A stretch of DNA of 28,000 nt from Symbiodinium natans (Eukaryota; Sar; Dinophyceae; Suessiales; Symbiodiniaceae), in the NCBI GenBank assembly GCA_905221605.1, contig CAJNDS010000238.1:102501-130500 (forward strand), in the 5' to 3' direction. Positions 7,742-17,151 of this stretch are shown one piece after another. The position numbers and the translations under genes were made by a program. The first letter of the stretch is position 1. Every line of letters starts with the position of its first letter. The notes below the pieces were generated by a model. It made no database searches and had not been told where the DNA came from. It worked only from the letters and a program-made list of their open reading frames with translations.

Positions 7742-7922
7742 TATTGGGCTCTTTAGGTGGAGGGGTGGGAGAGCCTCAAAGTCCGAAGTCTTCACCCGAA
7801 GCACAGTAGGCCCCCTGAAAGCCTAAAGCCCTCGAAGGAATCCGAATTGTAAGGTCTCGAGCCCACCCTTGCAACCAGCAACAACATGCCCCCCCTGAGC
7901 TTCAAAACCCCGCTAAGTCGAG

Positions 7923-7993
7923 AGGTGCATCAGGTGCAGCAGCGCCTCGAAGGTCAGCAGCAGCCCGTGCGCGAGCTCCTGGCCGGGAGGGGG
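7923..7993 (+). CDS. candidate Gln-rich exon, strand not certain
   Basis: The + frame reads EVHQVQQRLEGQQQPVRELL with good GC3 after acceptor-like CTAAGTCGAG. The minus strand is also open (LLLTFEALLHLMH). I favour + because neighbouring credible exons are +. Family unknown. Confidence 0.35.
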
Positions 7994-8114
7994 AGGGGAG
8001 TGGGGACACTTTGCTGGTTTCGAGGAGGCTTCGGTAGAGGCTTCGGCCATTCGGAAGTCGTGCGGAAATTTGGGGTCGAGGGCCTTTAGGCCTTGTGGGC
8101 TCAGCGGTTCCACA

Positions 8115-8240
8115 CCGCAGGCTGCCGCTGGCTCCCTGGCTCACGACGGCGATGCGCCCGCAGACGTGCTCCAGGAGATATCTTGCAAGCTTGTCCTGCT
8201 CTTTTTTCGACGATTGCCCAGCGAACTCAGACATAAGCCT
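8115..8240 (-). CDS. coding-like island, strand ambiguous
   Basis: On minus the frame reads SEFAGQSSKKEQDKLARYLL then EHVCGRIAVVSQGASG, with a possible donor GTGAGC after RIAV. On + the same DNA reads AAAGSLAHDGDAPADVLQEI. Both look like protein and both strands have high GC3 codons. The minus reading has fewer rare codons. Family unknown. Confidence 0.35.
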
Positions 8241-8454
8241 CCTTTTCATCACAGATGGCGACTTCTGGTTTATTGCCGTACTTGTGACGTCTATCATGTA
8301 TTATCTTTGTTCGATAGACAGTTTTTCGTAATTCCTTACTTAACATTGCGACTGTCGTCTGTCATGTTTCAGTACAAATCGTTTATTGGGTCTATGTGCC
8401 GTAATGATTGTAGGTGCTGCTTGTTGTTGTCATTGTCAATCAATCTTGATGGCA

Positions 8455-8895
<441 letters not shown>

Positions 8896-8904
8896 GAGGA
8901 GAAG

Positions 8905-9020
8905 GGGCCTAGGCCTGCGGAGATTCCGGGTCGACGGCCTTGGAATCACGTTGCTTGCGCACGAAACGCAGGAGATCATCCGACAGCAGCGACTCGGGCT
9001 GATGTTTGCTCCATGCTCTG
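8905..9020. CDS. coding-like island, strand ambiguous
   Basis: Minus: PESLLSDDLLRFVRKQRDSK then AVDPESPQA. Plus: FRVDGLGITLLAHETQEIIR then QQRLGLMF. GC3 is about equal by hand count. The minus reading avoids rare codons. If minus, it could pair with the 8115 island as part of a divergent gene. If plus, it fits the general polarity. Not resolvable by eye. Confidence 0.35.
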
Positions 9021-9210
9021 CGTCTGTGTGTGTGTGTGCTTTTGTGTGTCCGCGCCGAGGATGTCGGAGAATGTTGGCTTCAGGGGCCTTTAGAGTTGAG
9101 AGTTCTTGGTAAACGGAATCTTCACCTAAGCCAGAGCCGAGAAGGACTGCATAGAACACTACATTAAAGACGCCCCCCAAGCCCCTAGAGCCTTTCAAGG
9201 GCTTACTGCA

Positions 9211-9567
9211 ATGCAGCCGTGTCTCCCGAAGAACCCATTCGTAACCCCGGCACCAAGGAAGACGGCCCGCAACATCGGATGCTCGGCGGCATTTCGCCGG
9301 GCCTGGGGATGCCTTGGGGAAGCCAGCCCTAAGCCCGAGATGCCTAGCGGCCCTACTGATGCCCTACCCAAGCGCCTCTCGAAAAACTCCCTGAGAATCC
9401 TTGAAACGATGCCGGATGAAGGAGAAGACCTTCTGGAGGACATGCTGAAGCTGGACTCGCTGGGAGGCACCGGGCTTCAAGACTATGCTCGCAGATTACA
9501 ACCCCCCGCCAGTTTTAGAGCGCACCTCGCGAGGCCTCTACCAGGAAGACCGCGAGGCCCAAGTGGG
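9211..9567 (+). CDS. candidate large exon, 119 codons, unknown family
   Basis: Open from ATG 9211 to donor-like GGG/GTTTGGGGTTTGG. The best part is ALPKRLSKNSLRILETM, PDEGEDLLEDMLKLDSL, GGTGLQDYARRLQPP, a charged amphipathic helix region. The N-terminal third is less convincing and may be intron or UTR. It ends in phase 0 at a degenerate TTTAGGG array, as other exons do. A minus frame of 91 codons overlaps and is weaker. Confidence 0.5.
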
Positions 9568-9755
9568 GTTTGGGGTTTGGGGTTTAGGGTCTGGGCCGTA
9601 GGGTTTATTGGCGGCAGAGGGGGAGGTTAGGGTTGAGGGTTTCGCTGGACGGTTTCGGAACGGTATATGGTTTAGGGCATGTTCATCTGTGAGCCACGCC
9701 TAATCCCACTCGGTTTAGGGTTTAGGGTTTGCGGTTTAGGGTTTATAGGGTTTAG
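9568..9755 (+). repeat. proposed short intron rich in TTTAGGG motifs
   Basis: Begins GTTTGGGGTTTGGGGTTTAG and ends with several TTTAGGG units, the last of which supplies the acceptor TTTAG/GG. It is the main exception to the polarity rule, because here G-rich repeats sit at both ends. Confidence 0.55.
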
Positions 9756-9851
9756 GGTTCGAAGAGGTGCGCAAGCTCGCGCTGGCGCAGCTCGACGACC
9801 TGGTCGACCAGGCGAGGGCTGAAGTCCCTGGGAGAGGGACTTTCCACCAAA
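9756..9851 (+). CDS. candidate helical exon
   Basis: After TTTAG the frame reads FEEVRKLALAQLDDLVDQAR, then AEVPGRGTFHQ, to donor GTTGAA. Leucine/charged spacing suggests an amphipathic helix or coiled coil. High GC3 up to about 9825, weaker afterwards. Family unknown. Confidence 0.5.
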
Positions 9852-10140
9852 GTTGAACCCACCGACTGCAGGGGCCGGAATATGTTCCCTATATAATCCA
9901 CCATTGCCCGCATTGCCCCCCCCCTAATTTTTAAGGCCTCTTTTTTTCCGTTTTGAACTGCGGGACCCATTTCGGCTCCGAACTGAATAGAACACACCTG
10001 TCCGACCATTCCCTACATCTCAGTTGCTACAAACCCACGTGGGCAGTTCTCTAAAGGGGTACGTTGTAGACCATGGACCCCCTACATTTTAGAGAGCCGG
10101 TGACTCGCCTCACTGGCTGAGCTGAGGGACGGAGTGCTCA
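9852..10140. other. intronic spacer
   Basis: No coding island of quality. Leads into the minisatellite. Confidence 0.35.
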
Positions 10141-12468
10141 TGATGCGCAGGCTTTGACGGCTGATACTCACGGGCTTTGCCAGCTGATGCTCATGATGCG
10201 CGGGCTTTGCTGGCTGATGCTCGCGGGCTTTGCCAGCTGATGCTCATGATGCGCGGGCTTTCGCGCTGATGCTAACGGGCTTTGCCAGCTGATGCTCCTG
10301 ATGCGCGGGCTTTGCTGGCTGACGCTCGCGGCCTTTGCCAGCTGATGCTCATGACTCATGATGCGCGGGCTTTGCCGGCTGATGCTCGCGGGCTTTCCCG
10401 CTGAGGCGTACGGTTTGCCAGCTGATGGTCATGATGCGCGGGCTTTTCGGCTAATGCTCACGGCTTTGCCAGCTGATGCTCATGATGCGCTGGCTTTGCC
10501 GGCTGATGCTCGCGGGCTTTGCCAGCTGATGCTCATGATGCGCGGGCTTTGCCGGTTCATGCTCGCGGACTTTGCCAGCTGATGCTCATGATGCGCGGGC
10601 TTTGCCGGCTGATGCTCGCGGGCTTTGCCAGCTGATGCTCATGATGCGCGGGCTTTGCCGGCTGATGCTCGCGGACTTTGCCAGCTGATGCTCATGCTGC
10701 GCGGGCTTTGCCGGCTGATGCTCGCGGAATTTGCCAGCTAATGCTCATGATTGGCGGGTTTTGCCGGCTGATGCTCGCGGACTTTGCCAGCTGATGCTCA
10801 TGATTGGCGGGTTTTGCCGGCTGATGCTCGCGGACTTTGCCAGCTGATGCTCATGATGCGCGGGCTTTGCCGGCTGATGCTCGCGGACTTTGCCAGCTGA
10901 TGCTCATGATGCGCCGGCTTTGCCGGCTGATGCTCGTGGGCTTTGCCAGCTGATGCTCAAAATGCGCGGGCTTTGCCGGCTGATGCTCAGCTGATGCTCA
11001 TGATGCGCGAGCTTTGCTGGCTGCTGCTCGCGGACTTTGCCAGCTGATGCTCATGATGCGCGGGCTTTGCCGGCTGATGCTCGCGGACTTTGCCAGCTGA
11101 TGCTCCTCATGCGGGGGCTTTGCCGGCCGATGCTCGCGGACTTTGCCAGCTGATGCTCATGATGCGCGGGCTTTGCCGGCTGATGCTCGCGGACTTTGCC
11201 AGCTGATGCTCATGATGCGCGGGCTTTGCCGGCTGATGCTCGCGGACTTTACCAGCTGATGCTCATGATGCGCGGGCTTTGCCGGCTGATGCTCGCGGAC
11301 TTTGCCAGCTGATGCTCATGATGCGCGGGCTTTGCCGGCTGATGCTCGCGGACTTTGCCAGCTGATGCTCATGATGCGCGGGCTTTTGCCGGCTGATGCT
11401 CGTGGGCTTTGCCAGCTGATGCTCAAAATGCGCGGCTTTCCCGCTGATGCTTACAGTTTGCCAGCTGATGGTCATGATGCGCGGGCTTTGCCGGCTGATG
11501 CTCAGCTGATGCTCATGATGCGCGAGCTTTGCTGGCTGCTGCTCGCGGACTTTGCCAGCTGATGCTCATGATGCGCGGGCTTTGCCGGCTGATGCTCGCG
11601 GACTTTGCCAGCTGATGCTCCTCATGCGGGGGCTTTGCCGGCTGATGCTCGCGGACTTTGCCAGCTGATGCTCATGATGCGCGGGCTTTGCCGGCTGATG
11701 CTCGCGGACTTTGCCAGCTAATGCTCATGATGCGCGGGCTTTGCCGGCTGATGCTCGCGGACTTTGCCAGCTGATGCTCATCATGCGCGGGCTTTGCCGG
11801 CTGATGCTCGCGTACTTTGCCAGCTGATGCTCATGGTGCGTGGGCTTTGCCGGCTGATGCTCGCGGACTTTGCCAGCTGATGCTCATCATGTGCGGGCTT
11901 TGCCGGCTGATGCTCGCGGACTTTGCCAGCTGATGCTCATGGTGCGCGGGCTTTGCCGGCTAATGCTCGCGGACGTTGCCAGCTGATGCGCATCATGCAC
12001 GGGCTTTGCCGGCTGAGGCTTGCGGACTTTGCCAGCTAATGCTCATGATGCGCGGGTTTTGCCGGCTGATGCTCGCGGACTTTGCCAGCTGATGCTCATG
12101 ATGCGCGGGCTTTGCCGGCTGATGCTCGCGGACTTTGCCAGCTGTTGCTCATCGTGTGCGGGCTTTGCCGGCTGATGCTCTCGGACTTTGCCAGCTGATG
12201 CTCATGGTGCGCGGGCTTTGCCGGCTAATGCTCGCGGACGTTGCCAGCTGATGCGCATCATGCACGGGCTTTGCCGGCTGAGGCTCGCGGACTTTGCCAG
12301 CTGATGCGCATCATGCGCGGGTTTTGCCGGCTGAGGCTCGCGGACTTTGCCAGCTGATGCTCATGATGCACGGGCTTTGCCGGCTGATGCTCGCGGACTT
12401 TGCCAGCTGATGCTCATGATGCGCGGGCTTTTGCCGGCTGATGCTCGCGGGCTTTGATGCTCATGATG
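10141..12468 (+). repeat. 54-bp minisatellite, about 43 copies
   Basis: The unit consists of two related halves: about 30 bp (GCCAGCTGATGCTCATGATG + CGCGGGCTTT) and about 24 bp (GCCGGCTGATGCTCGCGGAC + TTT). Alternation of halves is kept across 2.3 kb, with scattered substitutions and a few deletions. The first ~400 bp are more diverged. Frames crossing it are repeat artefacts. If the exons at 9756 and 12842 belong together, it lies in one intron. Confidence 0.97.
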
Positions 12469-12729
12469 TGCGGGGCTTTACAGCGAACCCAAGCCCCAAC
12501 CAAGCGCGGTAAACCCAGAAGGTGTCTACAAAACCCTGAATGTCGTGGCATCCTCGGAAATCCTAGAACCACGCATGGAACCTTGCAGAAACCATTATGA
12601 CACCCTCTGAAACCCACTTGAACCTTCAACCCCACCCCAAACCCACTAGGTCCCCCTTGAAGGTCGGGTCCCTTATGCAAAGTACACAACAAAGGGGCCC
12701 TTGTGCAACCTTCAACCTCAAGCACTAAA

Positions 12730-12833
12730 ATCGTTGAACCCTTTAGCCCTTAAACCCTGAAACCCTCAGACCCTTAGACCCTTAAACCCTTAGACTCTTA
12801 AACCCTTAAACCACTAAACCCAACCCCGCCTTG
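12730..12833 (+). repeat. CCCTTAAA/CCCTTAGA telomere-like array
   Basis: Diverged C-rich heptamer/octamer units immediately upstream of the acceptor CTTGTTCCCCAG of the terminal exon. Confidence 0.8.
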
Positions 12834-12841
12834 TTCCCCAG

Positions 12842-12901
12842 GTGGATTCTGCCAAAGCGCAGCTGCTGAAGCGACGGAAGGAACTGGAGGCCCATCTCTA
12901 A
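12842..12901 (+). CDS. candidate terminal exon VDSAKAQLLKRRKELEAHL-stop
   Basis: Excellent acceptor (GCCTTGTTCCCCAG), then 19 codons of charged helix ending in TAA at 12899-12901. The next bases are GTAGGCCC, the same as the 5' splice-site element after other exons, so an intron may begin directly after the stop. Coiled-coil-like C-terminus. Family not identifiable from this piece. Confidence 0.55.
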   Translation: MDSAKAQLLKRRKELEAHL

Positions 12902-12965
12902 GTAGGCCCTATATGTGTAGGGTTTAGGGTTGCAGGGTTTAGGGTTTAATTAGGGTTTAGGGTTG
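12902..12965 (+). repeat. TTTAGGG array starting with GTAGGCCC
   Basis: GTAGGCCCTATATGTGTAGG followed by several TTTAGGG units. Placed just after the stop codon at 12901. Confidence 0.75.
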
Positions 12966-13490
12966 CTGGTTTAGCAACTTGATGAGAGTTCATGTGTTCG
13001 TCTTTCGCACATTCACGTTCTGGGCGGGCCTTTCCGTGAATTGTTCACTTGCGGGCACACACTGCTCCTCCGAAATCAAGGGCCGCGTTGCACTGATTCC
13101 ATTGGCTCTTGCATCTTTCTGGGTTCTCAGATACGGCCCAGTACAGGCAAGCATATCCCCAAAGGACCCATCTAGAGCTAGAAACGCAAAGAATATCATA
13201 GACGCATCAGAAACAAAATGTCAACTTCGATCATCCCATCCCACATCTACAGCAACCAGGCGTCACGGGACTCTCTGCGGAATTCTCTGCGGGTGGGCAC
13301 TCCAAAAATACTCGGCGGGACTCTTTCTCTTCTGCAGGACTGGAGGGCCACTCGGCAGGACTCTCTCTTCCGGCTTCTCTAAGATGGCCACTCCAGGGGT
13401 CCAGGGACCTGGCCGCACCGCGCGAGGAGTGGGTAGGAGACTGGTTGATTTCAAATCTAACCCCAGCGTTCCTTCCGCAAAGCAGGGTGA
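12966..13490. other. open frame of doubtful coding status
   Basis: A + frame stays open 12979-13572 (197 codons). Residue texture is uneven. Part of it (13260-13385) is an internal repeat of GGACTCTCT / GGGCACTCC phrases, and minus frames are open too. It may contain one exon. I cannot say which bases. Confidence 0.3.
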
Positions 13491-13697
13491 TCTGCTGGGC
13501 GCGTCCACGATTCACCCGAAGGTCCCACAAGAACCGGTTCCCAACAACTTGATACAATACCGGAAACATTGATTACCATACGCCATGAGGCTGGATCGAC
13601 GACACAGCAAGAGATCCCCAAGGATGTGGAAGAGTACTCAGCTGACTCGACAGAGGCGGACCCAGAGAACTGGGGGCGTGCCTTCCAGTGGACATGA
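13491..13697 (+). CDS. candidate terminal exon, 68 codons
   Basis: Open from after a TGA at 13488 to TGA at 13695. The 3' part is strongly protein-like: HEAGSTTQQEIPKDVEEY, then SADSTEADPENWGRAFQWT-stop. Acidic C-terminus. No GT donor fits before the stop, consistent with a terminal exon. A degenerate G-rich repeat follows at 13740-13790. Family unknown. Confidence 0.5.
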   Translation, partial: SAGRVHDSPEGPTRTGSQQLDTIPETLITIRHEAGSTTQQEIPKDVEEYSADSTEADPENWGRAFQWT

Positions 13698-13831
13698 GGA
13701 AGTCAGGTGGTGGTGTGGCGGTTCTTGATGACTTTCAACCTTAGGGATTAATGGCTTAGGGCTTGCGGTTTCGAGGGTTTCTATCCCTAAGTAACCCCCA
13801 AAACCTGAAGCCCTTAGCTCCAAGCAATCAG

Positions 13832-13873
13832 GATGCTGCCGCGGCCGAAGATGCAGCTCAGGCCCCTGCATGA
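13832..13873 (+). CDS. candidate Ala-rich terminal exon
   Basis: After acceptor TCCAAGCAATCAG: DAAAAEDAAQAPA and TGA. High GC3. A CCCTTAGCTC phrase precedes it. Very short, so confidence is limited. Confidence 0.35.
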   Translation, partial: DAAAAEDAAQAPA

Positions 13874-14385
13874 ACCATGAAGAACCCGGAACCACTATAT
13901 CCCCCTTGGGACTTATTGTTTATTCTTGTTTATACAAACCCCAAGAGGATATGAACAATATTAGTTGTATTAAGGTTCTAAGGGGAGTATAGACCAAAGG
14001 ATGGGCGATTAGGGTTGCCGGGTTTCAGCAAAATCCCCACGAAGAGGCTGTTTGCGGGATCACAGGATGGATGTGGTTTTGGGCTTCACGCCTCTTCAGG
14101 GGGATCACGGGGGTTCAGCAACACATCCTGGAACCCCAAACTTTGTGGCAGTTGGAGTAGAGAGGTTTCACGTGTGAAGTTTGCTACCTAATGCGTGAGC
14201 GCGTGAGGGAGCCCAAATAGCTTGGAGACACGGCGACTGCTCTGTTCTGACCATGCTTTCTGCTGTCCACGTCTTCCGAGAAGTTTCTGGCAGTCCTCGC
14301 CCACCGACGACGCGGAATCACCAGCCAGGCCGGCTTCTCAAGCTGAACGGAAACCTACGGTACTAGGGTGCTGCGAGCTGTGCAG
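13874..14385. other. spacer with ambiguous coding-like DNA at 14240-14385
   Basis: 13874-14220 shows nothing. 14240-14385 is open in all three + frames (for example RSFWQSSPTDDAESPARP and VHVFREVSGSPRPPTT), so I make no frame call. Confidence 0.3.
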
Positions 14386-14525
14386 GTCAGTCCAAGGTTC
14401 TCAACAGCCAGAAGAAGTCAGGCAAGGTGCACGGCGGCCAAGTTCGAGAAACTCTTGCTCGCAATCCGGGTGAAGATCAGACATGGACGTGGGATTCTAG
14501 GCATGTGCAGATTCCCCAAAAGTAG
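14386..14525 (+). CDS. candidate exon, unknown family
   Basis: Acceptor GCGAGCTGTGCAG, then QSKVLNSQKKSGKVHGGQ, VRETLARNPGEDQTWTWD, ending in TAG inside the start of repeat family C. The true exon probably ends earlier, near 14500. Two other + frames are open over part of it. Confidence 0.4.
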
Positions 14526-14712
14526 GGGTTCCCTCAATATACCCCCTAAACACCTTAAACACCTTAGCTCCCATTATAGGAACCCCCAACAAGAGCTCAA
14601 CCCTATTTTAGGAAGCTCCCCAAAAATATTTTCCGATATTCGGGGGGTGCCTTATTGGGCTCCGTATTGTAAGGGAATCCTCCTCTTTTGGCAGGGGCTA
14701 TTTTAGGGGAAA
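14511..14712 (+). mobile_element. dispersed repeat family C, longest copy
   Basis: About 200 bp with imperfect inverted termini (TTCCCCAAAAGTAGGGG near the start, CTATTTTAGGGGAAAC at the end) and the core TGTAAGGGAATCCTCCTC shared with 3571-3680 and 2311-2360. Non-coding. Confidence 0.55.
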
Positions 14713-14746
14713 CCCTAAACCCTAAACCCTAAACCCTCAACCCTAT
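14706..14746 (+). repeat. CCCTAAA array
   Basis: Five to six C-rich heptamers directly after repeat C and upstream of the exon at 14787. Confidence 0.9.
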
Positions 14747-14786
14747 GTTCGGACACCCCCCAAAATATGGGACTTTGGAGGTGCAG

Positions 14787-14853
14787 GCTCAAACTGCGCT
14801 CCCAAGAGATGCCACAGGGATACCTGGCAGCGGCCTTAGCTTCGGAGTCCTAG
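14787..14853 (+). CDS. candidate internal exon between C-rich and G-rich arrays
   Basis: Acceptor GGAGGTGCAG, then AQTALPRDATGIPGSGLSFG + VL, to donor GTAGCTGAGGG. 67 nt, phase 0 to 1. A clean example of the CCCTAAA - exon - TTTAGGG arrangement. Family unknown. Confidence 0.5.
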
Positions 14854-14861
14854 GTAGCTGA

Positions 14862-14923
14862 GGGTTTAGGGTTTAGGGTTTAGGGTTTAGGGTTTAGGGT
14901 TTAGGGTTTAGGGTTTAGGGTTT
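14862..14923 (+). repeat. TTTAGGG array
   Basis: About eight perfect G-rich heptamers shortly after the proposed donor. Confidence 0.95.
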
Positions 14924-15097
14924 AATTTTTTTTCCAATCCTAGCAGATGAGGAGGGAACCTTTTAAGCCTTTTGGGGGTTCCTAGTAGCTGAGTGGGGAG
15001 CCTTGTTTCGCCTTTTGGGGTACATATACTCCTTCCGCAATTGAAGGGTTGGCCTTAGCTGGCCCAGGGTACTCAGCAACTAGGAAAGAGAAGGAGC

Positions 15098-15660
15098 TTA
15101 CATGCGAAGATCGTTGGCTCTCATACTGGGGTTAACTCTGGCGCCAAACAATGTTGCAGGTGACGGCAGACAGCATCGTCTACACAGCATCGCACCAACC
15201 GTCCGGCGTAACGGCGAAACGGCCGTGCACCAATGAAAACACTGCTTCGGTCCGTTTAATCCCTGCACGTCTGCACTGATATACAGCGATAAACCGGTAC
15301 ACCAGTACACCTCCCTGCTCCTCTTTCGGCGCTCGCCCGCGCCGATACACGGGGAGGGGGGGCAGGGGGCGGGACACGGGGGTGAGGGGCCGATCGGCGT
15401 GTCGGCGCACGTTTGCGCCCCCGAGTGGATCCGAGCGTTGGCCTCTTGCCCTTCTTCCGCGAACGTGGGAGTGTACCGACGTTCGACGTATTCTTTTTCC
15501 GCGGGCTCCCGAGCGCCATCAGCACAACAGCGTTTTGTTGCATTTCCTTTCCGCCAATCGGGGGTCCCCGATCGGCATGTTGTGTTGCGGGGCCGGGGCG
15601 CTACTGCACCTACTTCACAGTGTACCGGCGAAAAGCGATTGTACAGCAGGATTTGCACGC
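15098..15660. other. CpG-rich block with overlapping open frames on both strands
   Basis: CpG density and GC content rise sharply, with long open frames on both strands (minus 186 codons, 15098-15658; plus 130 codons, 15382-15774). None has convincing domain texture. It resembles the CpG-rich block at 3290-3500. It could be a CpG-rich promoter region upstream of the heat shock gene, or inserted foreign DNA. Confidence 0.4.
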
Positions 15661-15698
15661 ATGCAGCTTCCAGGGCCCGACATGCCCGACTTGATCAG

Positions 15699-15955
15699 AG
15701 GATGTGATTTGCTGGTCAGCTCAGGTCTCAGCGGAAGGTCGGGGTGTTGCAGCAGAGGCGCGCAAACGCTTTGATCATGCTGCAGGCAGAGGTCTAGAAG
15801 CCCGTCATCCCGAGATCTTCACTGGGGGTGATGCCACAAGTGTATCTGATGTAGAGGTTGTTCTTATGGACTGCGGAAGCAAAAGGACCTCGACCTACAG
15901 CTTGACGGCGACCTCCTCCGCCTTGCCGGCGTTGCGCGGCCAACGGTGCAGGAGG
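15699..15955 (+). CDS. small heat shock protein (Hsp20/alpha-crystallin), N-terminal half of domain, frameshifted
   Basis: The first frame runs AEARKRFDHAAGRGLEARHP, EIFTGGDATSVSDVEVVL, MDCGSK. After the AAAA run at 15881 the +1 frame continues KDLDLQLDGDLLRLAGVARP then TVQE. This matches the early strands of the alpha-crystallin domain, where a conserved Ser-Lys-Lys-Asp/Glu-Leu precedes a strand-turn-strand with the DGD-type turn. One base seems missing in the A run: sequencing error, true frameshift or pseudogene. The exon ends at G/GTGTCTGG and joins in phase to 16708. Start uncertain. sHSPs are ATP-independent holdase chaperones. Confidence 0.65.
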
Positions 15956-16707
15956 GTGTCTGGATGTGTCGGGCAGCTGCGATGCATCAGCCGCAAACAG
16001 CCAGAAGCAGCTGCCCACAAGCATTTCCTTGGCATTTGAGGGCAGAGTCTCCGAGATTTGTCTTGAAGGTGAGGCTCCAAGCTTGTGCCTCGGCAGGACG
16101 CAGCCCTCCTCAGGCGTCGCCTGCGCCGAGAGCCCACGGCGGAGGCGAAGGGATGGTGCGCAGTGGGATCAATGTAGATAGGGGCCTTCGAGCCCAATCA
16201 AGGCATTGTAGGCTTAGGTTCCCCCCTTCGTGTTGATAATCCTCCTAGTCTCATCTTCAGCTTCAAGTCAAACTCTGCTGTTGTGCCACACTTTCGCAAG
16301 CTTTGCGGAGGACTATGCCGCCTTCGGTTTCGGCTGCTCGGCACGGGTTCAGACAAACTCCTGAGTCTTATTTGTCCGCAACCCCCGCTATGTGGCAAAG
16401 TCGGCCAGACCTTGCGCCTGGAACCCATGATTCCAGATGCCATCAGAGCCCCATCCTTTCAGAAGCGATGCCCGCATGCCACTAGCTGACCCTAAACCCC
16501 AAACCTCCTCTGAGCTCTAAACAGTGGTGGCTTGGAACATTCTTGTGATTCGTTATTTCCCTTCATCCCCTAATATTTATTCCTGAAAAGACAGAAGAAG
16601 TTAATTGTCGAGCTTTTTGCTTTTTCCCCTTAATACAAAGCCATAAGATACTTAATTGTTATTCGCCCTCCCCCCAACCTAAACCCCAGTGAAACCTCAA
16701 GCCTCAG
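15956..16707 (+). other. proposed intron of small heat shock protein gene
   Basis: Begins GTGTCTGG and ends AACCTCAAGCCTCAG. It contains coding-like DNA in several frames (LAFEGRVSEICLEGEAPS at 16035-16090; a + frame 16221-16489 with PHFRKLCGGLCRLRFRLL). These may be spurious GC-rich frames or unrelated or alternative exons. Near the 3' end are CCTAAACCCC motifs. Confidence 0.45.
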
Positions 16708-16785
16708 GCCGCTTCCAGGAGGCAATTCGAGTCCCGGCCGACGTCGATGCAAGCAAGATCCAGGCACACATGGGGCCTGAATTCG
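16708..16785 (+). CDS. small heat shock protein, internal exon
   Basis: With one G carried from the previous exon it reads GRFQEAIRVPADVDASKIQA then HMGPEF. This is the alpha-crystallin signature region, in which a Gly-x-Phe-x-Arg-type start is followed by a strand, the Leu/Val-Pro-x-x-Val-Asp turn and Lys-Ile-x-Ala. Acceptor CCTCAAGCCTCAG, donor TTCG/GTTTAGGG. This exon and the next give the firmest family call in the window and show that the heptamer acts as 5' splice site. Confidence 0.75.
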
Positions 16786-16850
16786 GTTTAGGGTTTCGGG
16801 TTCACGGTTAAGGGCGCAGGGTTTAGGGCTTAGGGTTTGGGGCCTAAGGG
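16786..16850 (+). repeat. degenerate TTTAGGG array at 5' end of intron
   Basis: GTTTAGGGTTTCGGGTTCAC and further imperfect units, starting at the donor of the Hsp20 exon. Confidence 0.85.
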
Positions 16851-16917
16851 CTTTAGGCTTTTAGGAAGCATTTTTTTGGCGCTGTTCTTGCAGAGCAATC
16901 CCTAAATCCCAAACCTC

Positions 16918-17009
16918 GGGATGTTCCCCCTTATACTAACCGTCCTTAGTAGGGAACAGGGGGCACCACAACCCCTAGTAAAGACTGTTGGTATACGGGG
17001 GAACATCCC
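16918..17009. mobile_element. MITE-like element, family A copy 2
   Basis: Terminal inverted repeats GGGATGTTCCCCC / GGGGGAACATCCC. Similar in length and interior to 2481-2568. AACCT occurs on both sides, offset by one base on the left, a possible target-site duplication. Located inside the Hsp20 intron, next to the CCCTAAA array. Confidence 0.7.
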
Positions 17010-17010
17010 A

Positions 17011-17098
17011 ACCTAAACCCTAAACCCTAAACCCTAAACCCTAAACCCTAAACCCTAAACCCTAAACCCTAAACCCTAAACCCTAAACCTTAAACCTC
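17011..17098 (+). repeat. CCCTAAA array at 3' part of intron
   Basis: About twelve nearly perfect C-rich heptamers upstream of the next Hsp20 exon. Complementary to the G-rich array at the start of the same intron (16786-16850). Confidence 0.97.
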
Positions 17099-17151
17099 AT
17101 AGAAACATGGGTTATGCCATCTTCCCCCGAAGGAGAGGGGTGACGTGACAG

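Noticed and set aside
10141-12468. CRISPR-like or protein-repeat array
   Set aside because: Units are contiguous diverged 54-bp repeats without unique spacers. Open frames are short and follow from repeat composition. This is a minisatellite.
14386-14525. Ribosomal protein S30-like sequence because of GKVHG
   Set aside because: Only KVHG matches. The downstream residues do not follow the S30 pattern.
16708-16740. tRNA T-arm (ATTCGAGTCCC)
   Set aside because: It lies in the Hsp20 exon and no acceptor stem or anticodon arm can be built around it. I found no tRNA or rRNA genes in the window.
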